Shown piece after piece: positions 1-7,947 of a stretch of 64,000 nt of DNA. The translations under genes and the position numbers were made by a program. Source of the DNA: Nonomuraea fuscirosea (GTDB taxonomy: Bacteria > Actinomycetota > Actinomycetes > Streptosporangiales > Streptosporangiaceae); NCBI RefSeq assembly GCF_003001935.1, contig NZ_PVNG01000006.1, forward strand, positions 349,554 through 413,553, written 5' to 3'. Below the pieces are notes generated by a model. The model was not told the DNA's origin and made no database searches. It saw nothing but the letters and a program-made list of their open reading frames with translations. Each line of letters begins with the position of its first letter. Positions within the stretch are counted from its first letter, which is position 1.

Positions 1-1
1 G

Positions 2-199
2 CGCGCGTTGATGCTGCTCGTCCTGGCCGGGATGACGCTGGCCGTCGTGGGCGGGGGCGGCATCATGATCGTGGACGGCTTCGTCGGCATCGGCGTGGGC
101 TGGCGGTGGTATCACGGACTCCTCGGGACCGTCGCGATCGCCGTGTCCCTGGAGATGATCAGGTCGTACGTGAGAGCCACGAGGCCCGTCCCGGCGTGA
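2..199 (+). CDS. Partial small membrane protein, 5' end outside window
   Basis: An open frame enters from the left edge and stops at 199, so only the last 65 or so residues are visible. The product is strongly hydrophobic: one membrane segment lies near residues 5-30 (VLAGMTLAVVGGGGIMIVDG) and a second near 40-52, followed by a short basic tail. This suggests a small integral membrane protein, but no family is recognised. ATG and TTG codons at 8-13 could be starts, so it may be nearly complete. Function cannot be inferred. It runs tail-to-tail into the HflX-N gene on the other strand. Confidence 0.45.
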   Translation, partial: RALMLLVLAGMTLAVVGGGGIMIVDGFVGIGVGWRWYHGLLGTVAIAVSLEMIRSYVRATRPVPA

Positions 200-213
200 T
201 CCGGCCCGGGAGC

Positions 214-657
214 TCATGCCCCAGGCGGCTGGAGATCCGCGCGGGTGAACACCGGGCAGCCGAGGAGTTCGCCGAGAACGGTGCGCTGCCTGCCGGTCAG
301 CGGATTGAAGAACACCACCGCCAGGGCATCCGCCTCCGCGCGTTCCTGAGCGATCTCGCGGACCTTCCCCGTGCTCATGAGCGTCCTGGAGGAGTACGGC
401 CGGTCCATGTTGTCCCTCCCCCCGGGAGCCCGTCCCTTCTTCCCACCCGAGATCCCCCGCCGCTGGACGAAGCACCCGACGACCCGGCCGCCCAGAGCGG
501 CCACCTCTCCCGCCAGAGCATCCATACACGCCAGGTGATCCTTCCGCCTGGCGGAGAAAAGACCTGCGAGAAGGACATCACCGCCCTCGATGACGTCCTT
601 GGGGGCACGTACAGGAGATGGTCGCCCAGCCTTCCGGCGCTTCCGCTCACCACGCAC
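214..657 (-). CDS. Orphan HflX N-terminal-domain protein
   Basis: The 147-residue protein matches the N-terminal domain of the ribosome-associated GTPase HflX. It has the region before the GTPase domain, including GGRVVGCFVQRRG, then PYSSRTLMSTGKVREIA, then AVVFFNPLTGRQ and the terminal GCPVFTRADL. It stops just where HflX would continue into its coiled coil and G domain, and no G1-G4 motifs follow. HflX is normally 400-500 residues. The GTG start at 657 allows a basic N-terminal extension. In HflX this domain contacts the ribosome, so a stand-alone copy could bind ribosomes without GTPase activity (inference). It is divergent from the Clp-N/HTH gene, whose operators lie between them. Confidence 0.72.
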   Translation of the reverse strand: MRGERKRRKAGRPSPVRAPKDVIEGGDVLLAGLFSARRKDHLACMDALAGEVAALGGRVVGCFVQRRGISGGKKGRAPGGRDNMDRPYSSRTLMSTGKVREIAQERAEADALAVVFFNPLTGRQRTVLGELLGCPVFTRADLQPPGA

Positions 658-726
658 CTCAGCAGCTTAGATACGGGCGCCGGGAGAGTCGAACCAGGTC
701 GAACCACCGCCTCGGAAGACCCCCTG

Positions 727-775
727 CGTCAACCAAGGGTTGACGATTCCAGTGCGTCAACCTATGGTTGACGGC
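727..775 (+). promoter_or_regulatory. Twin 19-bp palindromic operators embedding a leaderless promoter
   Basis: Two copies of CGTCAACCNNNGGTTGACG occupy 727-745 and 755-773, with centres 28 bp apart. The right arm of the first supplies a -35 (TTGACG, 740-745). The second supplies the -10 (TATGGT, 763-768) after a 17-bp spacer. The -10 ends 7 nt before ATG 776, so the transcript should be leaderless. Both promoter elements lie inside operator arms, an arrangement expected for repression. The obvious candidate regulator is the HTH-containing product of the gene that starts at 776. Confidence 0.75.
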
Positions 776-1510
776 ATGCAGAGCAACGTACGACTCGACG
801 ACCTCATCACCACGATCAAGGACCGCCACCCGGACGGCGACCCCCTCGGCGAGCTGTCCGACGCCGTCACCCTGGCCGAGCACATCGGCGAGATCGCCGA
901 CCACCTCATCGGCCACTTCGTCGACCAGGCCAGGCGCTCCGGCGCCTCGTGGACCGACATCGGCCACAGCATGGGCGTCAGCAAGCAGGCCGTGCAGAAG
1001 CGCTTCGTGCCCAAGAGCAGCGGAAACTCCCGGCCCCTCCAGGACGATCTGCGTACCTTCTCCCGCTTCACCGACAAGGCGCGCAGCGTCCTCGTCAAGG
1101 CACAGGAGGAGGCCCGTACGGGTGGCCACGCCCACATCGAGGCCGGGCACCTGGTGCTGGGCCTGCTGCGCGAGCCCGAGGGGCTGGCCGCCACGACCAT
1201 GGTGGCGCTCGGCGCCTCCCTGGACGCGGTCAGGGACGCCGTCACGGCCGAGCTCGGCCCCGGCGACGGGCCGGGCTCCCAGCCGACGCCGTTCACCGCG
1301 CAGGGCAGGAAGGCGCTGGACCTGGCCGCGCGCGAGGCGCTGCGCCTCGAACACGACTTCGTCGGCACCGAGCACCTCCTGCTCGGCATCCTGTCGCTGG
1401 ACGACGCGCCGGTGGTAGGCACGCTGGCCGGGCTCGGCGTGGCCAAGCAGTCCGCGGAGGCGGAGATCGTACCCGCGGTCGAACGGATGCTGCGCTCGAA
1501 GAACGCGTGA
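776..1510 (+). CDS. Clp N-domain protein with helix-turn-helix
   Basis: The 244-residue protein has a predicted HTH near residues 55-78 (SWTDIGHSMGVSKQAVQKRF). It then has two Clp N-repeat units, one starting FTDKARSVLVKAQEEA with HIEAGHLVLGLLREP, the other starting FTAQGRKALDLAAREA with GTEHLLLGIL. In ClpA/ClpC this double repeat docks adaptors and substrates, but no AAA+ module follows here. The protein is therefore a DNA-binding/Clp-N hybrid, a known actinobacterial type of unclear role. ATG 776 was chosen because it sits 7 nt after a good -10; an upstream ATG at 764 lies inside the operator. It is probably autoregulated through the twin palindromes. Confidence 0.8.
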   Translation: MQSNVRLDDLITTIKDRHPDGDPLGELSDAVTLAEHIGEIADHLIGHFVDQARRSGASWTDIGHSMGVSKQAVQKRFVPKSSGNSRPLQDDLRTFSRFTDKARSVLVKAQEEARTGGHAHIEAGHLVLGLLREPEGLAATTMVALGASLDAVRDAVTAELGPGDGPGSQPTPFTAQGRKALDLAAREALRLEHDFVGTEHLLLGILSLDDAPVVGTLAGLGVAKQSAEAEIVPAVERMLRSKNA

Positions 1511-1697
1511 TCCCGCGCCGGCCGCCTTCGCCCCGGCCCCTTGAGCCGCGACCGTGCGCTGCCGGCCTTCCCGCTGTCGGCCTTGCGCTCTCGGCGAAGA
1601 CGTTCCGCCGTGGGCGATGACGGGTGCCGTACGGCGGATGCGGAGGCGATCGTTGAGGAGGCGAGGCACCGGGCGGCGGAAGGGGGGCATCAGCGCG

Positions 1698-2594
1698 ATG
1701 GCGGTGACGGAGGTGCGTGGACCGGCCGGCTGGCTGGCGGCGGAGGTCCGCGACAGCGATGACTGGCAGACATATCTCGGCGAGCGACACCAGCGGGAGA
1801 TCATCGACGCCGTGAGAGCCGGGCCGGGCGACGGACGGTTCCCGCTGCCGACACTCGGCCCCGTCCTGCGGGATGTGCGTGAGCGGCTCGTGCGCGGCCG
1901 CGGGTTCGTGCTGCTGCGGGGAGTGCCGGTGGGCGAGCTGAGCGAGCGGGAGTGCGAGGCCGCCGCGCTGGGCCTGGCCGGGCACGTCGGGCAGATCCTC
2001 CCGCAGGGCCCGGACGGGGCGCCGCTGAGACACGTACGCGACACCGGCGCCGACCCGGCCGGCGCCGTCACCCGCAGCTACCAGCACAGTGGGCAACTGG
2101 GTTACCACAGCGACCCGTATGACGCCGTCGCCCTGCTGTGCCTGCGCCCGGCGCGATCCGGCGGGCTCAGCTCCATCGTCAGCTCCGTCGCCGTGCACAA
2201 CGAGCTCGTACGCACCCGCCCCGACCTGGCCCAGGTGCTCTACCAGCCGTGGTGGCACGACCGCCGCACCGGGGACGGTCCCGACAGCTTCTACACCAAG
2301 CCGCTGTGCACCCCGCGCCCGGGCGGCGGAGTGTCCATCGCCTACGGGCCCGACTACCTCCGCTCGGCGCTGCGCGGCCCCGGCGTGCCGCCGCTCACCC
2401 CCGCCCAGACGGAGGTGATGGAGCTGCTCGACCGGCTGACGGGCGACCCCCGCTTCGCGCTGACCATGGACCTGCGGGCCGGCGACCTGCAGCTACTCAA
2501 CAACCATGTCGTCCTGCACAGCCGCACCGCCTACACCGACCACCCCCGGCCCGACCTCCGCCGCCACCTGCTGCGCCTCTGGCTGACGACATAG
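1698..2594 (+). CDS. TauD/clavaminate synthase-like Fe(II)/2-oxoglutarate oxygenase
   Basis: The 298-residue protein is a double-stranded beta-helix oxygenase. The facial triad is visible: HxD at about residues 137-139 (GYHSDPYD) and the distal His near 274 in NNHVVLHSRTAY, whose Arg would bind 2-oxoglutarate. The size is typical of the TauD/gamma-butyrobetaine/clavaminate group, and the substrate is unknown. ATG 1698 was chosen because a purine-rich ribosome site (GGAAGGGGG) lies about 11 nt upstream and homology-like sequence starts there; an upstream extension to 1554 is arginine-rich non-coding character. It stands alone, so the neighbours give no pathway clue. Confidence 0.82.
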   Translation: MAVTEVRGPAGWLAAEVRDSDDWQTYLGERHQREIIDAVRAGPGDGRFPLPTLGPVLRDVRERLVRGRGFVLLRGVPVGELSERECEAAALGLAGHVGQILPQGPDGAPLRHVRDTGADPAGAVTRSYQHSGQLGYHSDPYDAVALLCLRPARSGGLSSIVSSVAVHNELVRTRPDLAQVLYQPWWHDRRTGDGPDSFYTKPLCTPRPGGGVSIAYGPDYLRSALRGPGVPPLTPAQTEVMELLDRLTGDPRFALTMDLRAGDLQLLNNHVVLHSRTAYTDHPRPDLRRHLLRLWLTT

Positions 2595-2828
2595 CGGCGG
2601 CCGGCCCAGCGGGCGCTCAACGGGTGCTCAGTGGGGCTCCGCGGGCCCGGCGGGAGCTCGGCGGGCGGGGCGGCTGATCACCAGGAGGCCGGGGAGCCGG
2701 TGACGGCAGACAGCGGCGGGGCTCGGCGAAGGGCGGCCGGTCGCCCCGAAGGCCGAAAAGCCGGTAACGGCAGGCGAGCGGCGGGCCCCGGCGGTGGCGC
2801 GATCCGGACCAATCTTCGCCAGTGGTTG

Positions 2829-3566
2829 TCAGGCTTGGGCGGTTGGTCTGACGACGACCTCGCTGATGTCGACGCCCCCCGGCTGCTCGATGGCGAACCC
2901 GATCGCCGCCGCGATGGCCGAGGGCGGGATGGCGATCTCGTCGCGCTGCCGGGCGATCGCCGCGGCCGCCTCGGGGGGCGCCCCCTTGCCCACCCCCTCG
3001 GTGTTGGTGAACCCGGGTGAGACGAGGGTGACGCGCAGGTCGGGCCCCGACTCCTGGCGCAGCGCCTCGGTCAGCACCTTGACCGCCGCCTTGGTGGCCG
3101 CGTAGACGCCCTGCGGCGATTTCACGACGTACGCCGCGGTGGAGGCGACGTTGACGAACTGGCCCGAGCGTTGCCGCCGGAAGACGGGCAGGGCCGCGCC
3201 GATGCCGTTCAGCAGCCCGGTGACGTGCGTCGCGACCATCGCGTCCCAGTCGTCCTGGCGCAGGTCGTCGAAGGGTGACACCGCCATCGTGCCGGCGTTG
3301 GAGACGAGGACGTCGAGCCGGCCGTACCGATCGATCGCCGTGTCCGTGAGCAGCATCATGTCCTCGCGGCGCGTCACATCGACGACCTCCCCGACGGCCG
3401 AACCGCCTTGGGCGGCGATCTGCGCCACCACCTCGCGCAGCCGGTCCTTTCTGCGCGCACCGAGCACGAGCCGGGCGCCCCTCTCGGCGAGGTACGTCGC
3501 CGTAGCCGCTCCGATGCCGCTGCTGGCGCCGGTGATCGCCACCACCTTTCCCGCGATGCCTGTCAT
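2829..3566 (-). CDS. Short-chain dehydrogenase/reductase (classical SDR)
   Basis: The 245-residue classical SDR has a Rossmann nucleotide motif TGASSGIG near residue 11. It also has VSNAG in the position of NNAG, a catalytic Ser in NVASTAAY, and YxxxK as YAATKAAV. It ends with a variable substrate-binding region typical of the YdfG-like oxidoreductases. The frame stays open far upstream, but similarity begins at ATG 3566. It is divergent from a TetR gene at 3711, with operator-like repeats between, so TetR control is likely. The substrate is unknown. Confidence 0.88.
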   Translation of the reverse strand: MTGIAGKVVAITGASSGIGAATATYLAERGARLVLGARRKDRLREVVAQIAAQGGSAVGEVVDVTRREDMMLLTDTAIDRYGRLDVLVSNAGTMAVSPFDDLRQDDWDAMVATHVTGLLNGIGAALPVFRRQRSGQFVNVASTAAYVVKSPQGVYAATKAAVKVLTEALRQESGPDLRVTLVSPGFTNTEGVGKGAPPEAAAAIARQRDEIAIPPSAIAAAIGFAIEQPGGVDISEVVVRPTAQA

Positions 3567-3621
3567 GATCAGCAATCCTTCCCCGAGGTATGTGCGCCGG
3601 CCGGCCGATGGCCTACAGTGA

Positions 3622-3674
3622 AAGTGGAGGCGCCACCACTTATTTGCAGCGTAAGTGGGCACGCCTCCGTTTAG
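3622..3674. promoter_or_regulatory. Operator-like repeats between SDR and TetR genes
   Basis: An inverted repeat AAGTGG-8 nt-CCACTT spans 3622-3641. A diverged second copy beginning AAGTGG at 3653 shares the pattern AAGTGG..(G/C)CGCC.CC..TT, 31 bp downstream. Position and symmetry fit binding of the adjacent TetR protein. Confidence 0.5.
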
Positions 3675-3710
3675 CAACTCGAAGGACGGAGAGGGGACGA
3701 CGGGCCGCCG

Positions 3711-4283
3711 ATGAGCCAGCACGCACCGCGCCCGTTGCGAGCCGACGCGCGCCGTAACCGGGACAAGATCATCACGGCCGCGGCGGGCATCTTCGCCGAA
3801 CACGGACTGGACGCCCACCTGGAACGCATCGCCAAGGAGGCGGGCGTGGGCACCGCCACCCTCTACCGCAACTTCCCCACCCGGGAGGCGCTGATCGAGG
3901 CGGTCTACCGCAACGAGATGGCCCAGCTGTGCGACGCCGTGCCGGACCTGCTCGCGGAGCATGCGCCGGACGAGGCCCTGCGCGCCTGGACGCGCCTCTT
4001 CCTCGACTACGTGAGCGCCAAGCTCGGCATGGCCGACGCCCTGCGCGCCATCGCCGCCACCGGCGAGAACCCGTACGGTCACAGCCGGGAGATGATCCAG
4101 GACGCCATCACCGCCCTGATGGACGCCTGCGTGGCCGCCGATCTGATCCGCACCGACATCAGCCCGGCGGACCTGGGCGCCGCCCTGGCGGGCATCGCCC
4201 TCACCTCCGCCGCGCCCGAGCAGCGGGAGCAGGCCGAACGCCTGCTCGACCTCACCCTGGACGGCCTCAGGATTCGAACGTGA
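3711..4283 (+). CDS. TetR family transcriptional regulator
   Basis: The 190-residue protein has an N-terminal TetR DNA-binding domain: helices from ADARRNRDKIITAAAGIFAE to the recognition helix region VGTATLYRNFPTREAL at about residues 15-60. The C-terminal ligand domain resembles the group with LRAWTRLFLDYVSAKLGMADAL, often annotated near SDRs. It is divergent from the SDR at 2829-3566 and probably represses it and itself. It shares the RADARRNR N-terminus and overall layout with the TetR at 8805, suggesting the two SDR/TetR pairs are paralogous. Confidence 0.88.
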   Translation: MSQHAPRPLRADARRNRDKIITAAAGIFAEHGLDAHLERIAKEAGVGTATLYRNFPTREALIEAVYRNEMAQLCDAVPDLLAEHAPDEALRAWTRLFLDYVSAKLGMADALRAIAATGENPYGHSREMIQDAITALMDACVAADLIRTDISPADLGAALAGIALTSAAPEQREQAERLLDLTLDGLRIRT

Positions 4284-4394
4284 CGCCACGAGAAGACCTT
4301 TCCCGCGCGTGAGACGCCGCTCCCTCCGGACGCCCCCTGCGCCGCCGGACGAGGAGGTCGGCCCTTGATCGGAGCCGACACTAAGATCGCGGGC

Positions 4395-5231
4395 ATGCGA
4401 GTCTTCATCTCGGTCGACATGGAAGGTGTCGCGGGCGTCGCGACCCTCGACCAGGCCGTACGCGGCGGCACCGGCTACGCGCGAGCCCAGCGGCTGATGA
4501 CCGCCGAGGCCGACGCCGCCGTGAGGGGCGCCTTCGACGCCGGCGCCGAGGAGGTCGTGGTCAACGACAGCCACGGCAGCATGGACAACCTCCTGCACGC
4601 CGAACTGGACCCGCGCGCCCAGGTGGTGACCGGCTCGCCCAAACCGCTGGCCATGATGCAGGGCATCACGGAGGGCGACGCGGTCGCCCTGCTGGTCGGC
4701 TACCACGCGGCGGCGGGCGAGCGCGGCGTGCTGGCGCACAGCTTCTCCGGCACCTTCCGCGAGATCCGGGTGAACGGCGCGCCGGTCGGCGAACTCGAGG
4801 TCAACGCCCTGCACGCCGCGGCGCTGGGCGTGCCCGTGGGGCTGGTCACCGGCGACGACCTGGTCTGCGCCGCGGCGGCCAAGGCGCTGCCCGGAGTGCG
4901 GACCGTACCGGTGAAGCGGGCGGCGGGCTTCCATGCGGCGACCTCCACACACCCGTCGGTGGCCGCCGAGCGCATCAGGGCCGCGGCCCGCGACGCCGTG
5001 GCCGGCCACGCCGGGCTGGAGTGCCCGCCGGTGCCGGACAGCTTGCGCATCGAGATCGAGTTCTCCACCCCGCTGGCCTGCGACTACGCCATGTACGTGC
5101 CTGAGGCGCGGCGGCTCGGCGGCCTGGGACTGGTCCGCGAGGTCGGCAGCACCGAGGACCTGATCAGGCTGATCTCCGCCTGCCTGCACCTGTCGGCACA
5201 CGCGACCGCCACGGTGGCGGCCCGACGGTGA
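4395..5231 (+). CDS. M55 family D-aminopeptidase (DppA-like)
   Basis: The 278-residue protein matches the zinc-dependent D-aminopeptidases typified by Bacillus DppA. Metal-ligand segments are present: SVDMEG at the N-terminus, NDSHGSMDN, VGYHAAAG and GELEVNALHA. DppA releases D-alanine from D-Ala-containing peptides in the cytoplasm. The start at ATG 4395 is favoured because a -10 (TAAGAT, 4382-4387) ends 7 nt before it, implying a leaderless mRNA. A TTG at 4365 with GAGGAGG upstream is an alternative. A D-Ala-D-Ala ligase and an amino-acid racemase lie 5-7 kb downstream, a loose D-amino-acid theme. Confidence 0.85.
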   Translation: MRVFISVDMEGVAGVATLDQAVRGGTGYARAQRLMTAEADAAVRGAFDAGAEEVVVNDSHGSMDNLLHAELDPRAQVVTGSPKPLAMMQGITEGDAVALLVGYHAAAGERGVLAHSFSGTFREIRVNGAPVGELEVNALHAAALGVPVGLVTGDDLVCAAAAKALPGVRTVPVKRAAGFHAATSTHPSVAAERIRAAARDAVAGHAGLECPPVPDSLRIEIEFSTPLACDYAMYVPEARRLGGLGLVREVGSTEDLIRLISACLHLSAHATATVAARR

Positions 5232-5277
5232 GCCTTCAAGGCGGCGAGCACGTCCGGGGTTTCCGTAAGCTCTGATC

Positions 5278-6012
5278 ATGGGATGGGAGACACTCAAGCG
5301 GTGGGGTGCGGACGTCGCCCGCGTCGAACCGCTCACCGGCGGGGTCGCCAACGACGTGTGGAGTGTGCGGGTCGGCGGGCGGCTCGCGGTCGGGCGGCTC
5401 GGCGGCAGGAGTGACGCCGATCTCGCGTGGGAGACCGAGCTGCTCCGGTACCTCGACCGCGAAGGTCTGACCGTTCCGGTGCCGATCCCGACGACGGACG
5501 GCCGGCTGTTCGCCGACGGTCTGGTGGTGATGACCTACGTCGAGGGCGGCCCGCCCGAGACGGAGGACGACTGGCGGCGTGCGGCCGGCGAGTTGCGCAA
5601 GCTGCACCGGTTGACGCGGGGCTGGCCGCAGCGCCCGGGCTGGCGCTCGTCGGCCGACTTCCTGCACGCCGAGACCGGCACGAAGGTCGATCTCGGCGCG
5701 ATGCCGCCTGAAGGTGTCGCCCGGTGCCGGGCGGCGTGGGCGCGGCTCGCCGGACGGGAGACCTGTGTCGTCCACGGCGACTCCAACAACCTCGGCAACG
5801 TCCGGGTGACCGCGGACCGGGTCGCGCTGATCGACTGGGACGAGGCGCACGTCGACGTTCCCGAGCTCGACCTGGTGCTGCCCGGCAACGCCGCCGGTCT
5901 GGAGGAGGGCGCGTACGACGTCGCCGCGCAGGCGTCGGCCGCGTGGGAGGCGGCCGTCTGCTGGGACGACGCGTACGCGGTCAAGCGGCTGGCCGAGGTC
6001 CGGCCCGTCTGA
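5278..6012 (+). CDS. Phosphotransferase family protein (APH/ChoK-like kinase)
   Basis: The 244-residue protein has the aminoglycoside phosphotransferase-like kinase fold. The catalytic loop VVHGDSNNLGN contains HxDxxxxN, and the metal-binding Asp is in LIDWDEAHVDVPELDL. Such kinases phosphorylate small molecules (sugars, choline, antibiotics), and the substrate cannot be told here. It has a leaderless look: TAAGCT (5266-5271) ends 6 nt before the ATG. It is somewhat shorter than typical APH proteins. It follows the D-aminopeptidase by 46 nt, and its own promoter suggests an independent unit. Confidence 0.75.
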   Translation: MGWETLKRWGADVARVEPLTGGVANDVWSVRVGGRLAVGRLGGRSDADLAWETELLRYLDREGLTVPVPIPTTDGRLFADGLVVMTYVEGGPPETEDDWRRAAGELRKLHRLTRGWPQRPGWRSSADFLHAETGTKVDLGAMPPEGVARCRAAWARLAGRETCVVHGDSNNLGNVRVTADRVALIDWDEAHVDVPELDLVLPGNAAGLEEGAYDVAAQASAAWEAAVCWDDAYAVKRLAEVRPV

Positions 6013-6035
6013 GAGCCGGTCTGAGAGGGGCCGAG

Positions 6036-6851
6036 TCACCCGGGAGCCTTGCGGCTGAGGTGCTCCCAGGCACGGTACGCCGCCGCCCGCTCCTCGACGC
6101 CGGCCAGCACCATGTCATAGGAAGCGCCGCCCACGACGAGCCGCCGCGGCGGCTCGGGCAGGCCGGCCAGCTCCATGATCACGGGCGCCGCCGTGCTCGG
6201 GGCGGGACCGGCGTCGTCGCCCCACATCTCGATCAGCTGGTCGCGCAGCCGCTGGTAGTGCGGGGCGGGGGCGGTCATCGTGGTGCCCGCGGTGAACAGG
6301 CCGGTGTCGTAGCCGCCCATCTGGACGATGGTGAGTTTGACGCCGAACTGCTCCGCCTCCATGGCCACCGCCTCGGAGATCGAGTCGAGGGCCGACTTGC
6401 CGGCCGCGTACAGGCCGGTCATCGGGAAGCCGCCGCCGGTGCCCATCGTCGTGACCTGGAGGATGCGGCCGCCGCCCTGGGCGCGCAGGTGCGGCAGCAC
6501 GGCCTGGGTGACCCAGAGCGCGCCGAACAGGTTGACCGCGAAGTGCGCCCTGATCTGCTCTTCCGTGGCCTCCTCCACCATGCCGAGCAGCATCGTCCCG
6601 GCGTTGTTGACCACGACGTCGAGCCGGCCGAAGGCCGCCGTCGCCCGCTCCACGCCCTCGAACACGGCCGCCCGGTCGGAGGCGTCGAGCGGCAGCCGTA
6701 CCAGACGGTCTGGATGTTCTGCGGCGAGGCTGTCGAGTGGCTCGACGTTCCGCGCGGCCGCGATGACGCGGTCCCCCGCTTCCAGGGCCGCTTCCGTGAA
6801 CGCGCGGCCCAGTCCGCGCGACGCGCCCGTGATGAACCACACCCGGCTCAT
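6036..6851 (-). CDS. SDR family oxidoreductase
   Basis: The 271-residue classical SDR has TGASRGLG for cofactor binding near residue 8 and NNAG (VVNNAGTMLLG). Ser lies in the VTTMGTGG region, and YxxxK is YAAGKSAL. It resembles actinobacterial SDRs that sit next to TetR repressors. ATG 6851 is preceded by AGAAAGAGGG as ribosome site. The intergenic region to the TetR gene at 6961 holds two copies of an operator. The substrate is unknown. Confidence 0.87.
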   Translation of the reverse strand: MSRVWFITGASRGLGRAFTEAALEAGDRVIAAARNVEPLDSLAAEHPDRLVRLPLDASDRAAVFEGVERATAAFGRLDVVVNNAGTMLLGMVEEATEEQIRAHFAVNLFGALWVTQAVLPHLRAQGGGRILQVTTMGTGGGFPMTGLYAAGKSALDSISEAVAMEAEQFGVKLTIVQMGGYDTGLFTAGTTMTAPAPHYQRLRDQLIEMWGDDAGPAPSTAAPVIMELAGLPEPPRRLVVGGASYDMVLAGVEERAAAYRAWEHLSRKAPG

Positions 6852-6886
6852 GAGGCCCTCTTTCTGTAGATACGTCCCCAACGAGG

Positions 6887-6953
6887 CAAGACGGTACGTC
6901 TCGCCTCGCAATGCTGTCAAGACGGAACGTCTCGTCTCATGGTGTGGTACGAT
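6887..6953. promoter_or_regulatory. Tandem TetR operators and leaderless promoter
   Basis: Two 21-bp elements, CAAGACGG(T/A)ACGTCTCG(C/T)CTC, lie at 6887-6907 and 6918-6938 (19 of 21 bases identical). Each is built on the palindrome AGACG-3 nt-CGTCT. A -10 TACGAT (6948-6953) ends 7 nt before the TetR ATG at 6961, so the distal copy overlaps the promoter and repression by the TetR product is expected. Confidence 0.7.
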
Positions 6954-6960
6954 CCCCGCC

Positions 6961-7557
6961 ATGGTGAAGCAGCCCAACCCCGCCCGCCGCAGCGAGCGCT
7001 CCCGGCAGGCCATCCTCGACGCGGCCCGTGAGCTGGTCTCCGAGGTGGGCTACGCCAAGCTGACCATCGAGGCCATCGCGGCCCGGGCCGGCGTCGGCAA
7101 GCAGACCATCTACCGCTGGTGGCCCTCCAAGGGCGCGGTCGTGCTGGACGCGTTCCTCGCCCTCAGCGAGGCCGGGCCCGAGCGGAGCATGGCGCTGCCC
7201 GACACCGGCGACGTGGCGGCCGACCTCAAGACGGTGATGCGGGCGACGGTGGCCGAGTTCGCCGACCCGGCGTTCGAGGGGCCGATCCGCGCGCTCAACG
7301 CCGAGATCATCAACGATCCCGCGCTGGCCGCGCAGTATCGCGAGAAGCTGGCCGGCCCGGTGGACGAGGCCAAGAAGGACCGGCTGCGCAGCGCGCAGCG
7401 GGCCGGGCAACTCGCCGCGGACGCGGACCTCGACCTGGCCCTCGAGCTGCTGTACGCGCCCCTCTACCAGCGCTGGCTGCTCCGTACCGGCCCGCTCACC
7501 CCGGACTACGCCGACGCCCTCGTCGAAGCCTTCCTCAAGGCCATGAATCCGGCCTGA
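6961..7557 (+). CDS. TetR family transcriptional regulator
   Basis: The 198-residue protein has a TetR HTH at about residues 15-60 (SRQAILDAARELVSEVGY and VGKQTIYRWWPSK). The C-terminal domain, with ADPAFEGPIRALNAEI, resembles the TetR_C_11-type repressors. The start ATG 6961 follows a -10 by 7 nt, so the transcript is probably leaderless. It is divergent from the SDR gene ending at 6851, with paired operators between them, so it most likely autoregulates and controls the SDR. Confidence 0.9.
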   Translation: MVKQPNPARRSERSRQAILDAARELVSEVGYAKLTIEAIAARAGVGKQTIYRWWPSKGAVVLDAFLALSEAGPERSMALPDTGDVAADLKTVMRATVAEFADPAFEGPIRALNAEIINDPALAAQYREKLAGPVDEAKKDRLRSAQRAGQLAADADLDLALELLYAPLYQRWLLRTGPLTPDYADALVEAFLKAMNPA

Positions 7558-7566
7558 CCTGGCCCT

Positions 7567-7914
7567 TCAGGCCGGGCGGACGCAGAAGGGATGTCCGGCC
7601 GGGCTCGCGTACACCCGCGCGGAGGCGCCGGCCGGGCTCAGCCGCGTGCCGCCGGCGGCACGCACCCGCTCGTCCGCGGCCGCCGCGTCGTCCGTGGCGA
7701 GGTCGACGTGCAGTTGCTGGGAGGCGCCGCCCGGCCAGCGCGGCGGCGTCTGCCCGGGAGCGTGCTGGATCACGATCACGAGGAAGCCGTCGATCCGCAG
7801 GAAGTGGTGCGCCGCCGTCCTCGTGATCGTGCCGCCGAGCAGCCGGTGCCAGAACGAGCTCTCGCTCGCCAGGTCCGCGGCGTCCACGACGAGCGATGTG
7901 AGACTGAAGGTCAT
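7567..7914 (-). CDS. VOC superfamily (glyoxalase-like) protein
   Basis: The 115-residue single vicinal-oxygen-chelate domain contains SLVVDAADLASESSFWHRLLGG at the start, HVDLATDD in the middle and YASPAGHPFCV at the end. This is typical of the small glyoxalase-like proteins of actinobacteria. Metal-ligand residues are only partly recognisable, so catalysis is uncertain; such proteins also act in drug sequestration. It lies 33 nt downstream of the SDR gene at 7948-8721 on the same strand and is probably co-transcribed under the same TetR. Confidence 0.75.
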   Translation of the reverse strand: MTFSLTSLVVDAADLASESSFWHRLLGGTITRTAAHHFLRIDGFLVIVIQHAPGQTPPRWPGGASQQLHVDLATDDAAAADERVRAAGGTRLSPAGASARVYASPAGHPFCVRPA

Positions 7915-7947
7915 GATGCCCTCCTTTGATCAGGTACGGAACACGAC

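Noticed and set aside
2829..5351. Continuous 840-codon minus-strand frame
   Set aside because: Only the part below 3566 resembles a protein (SDR). The rest is antisense to the TetR and D-aminopeptidase genes and is low-complexity, as often happens in very GC-rich DNA.
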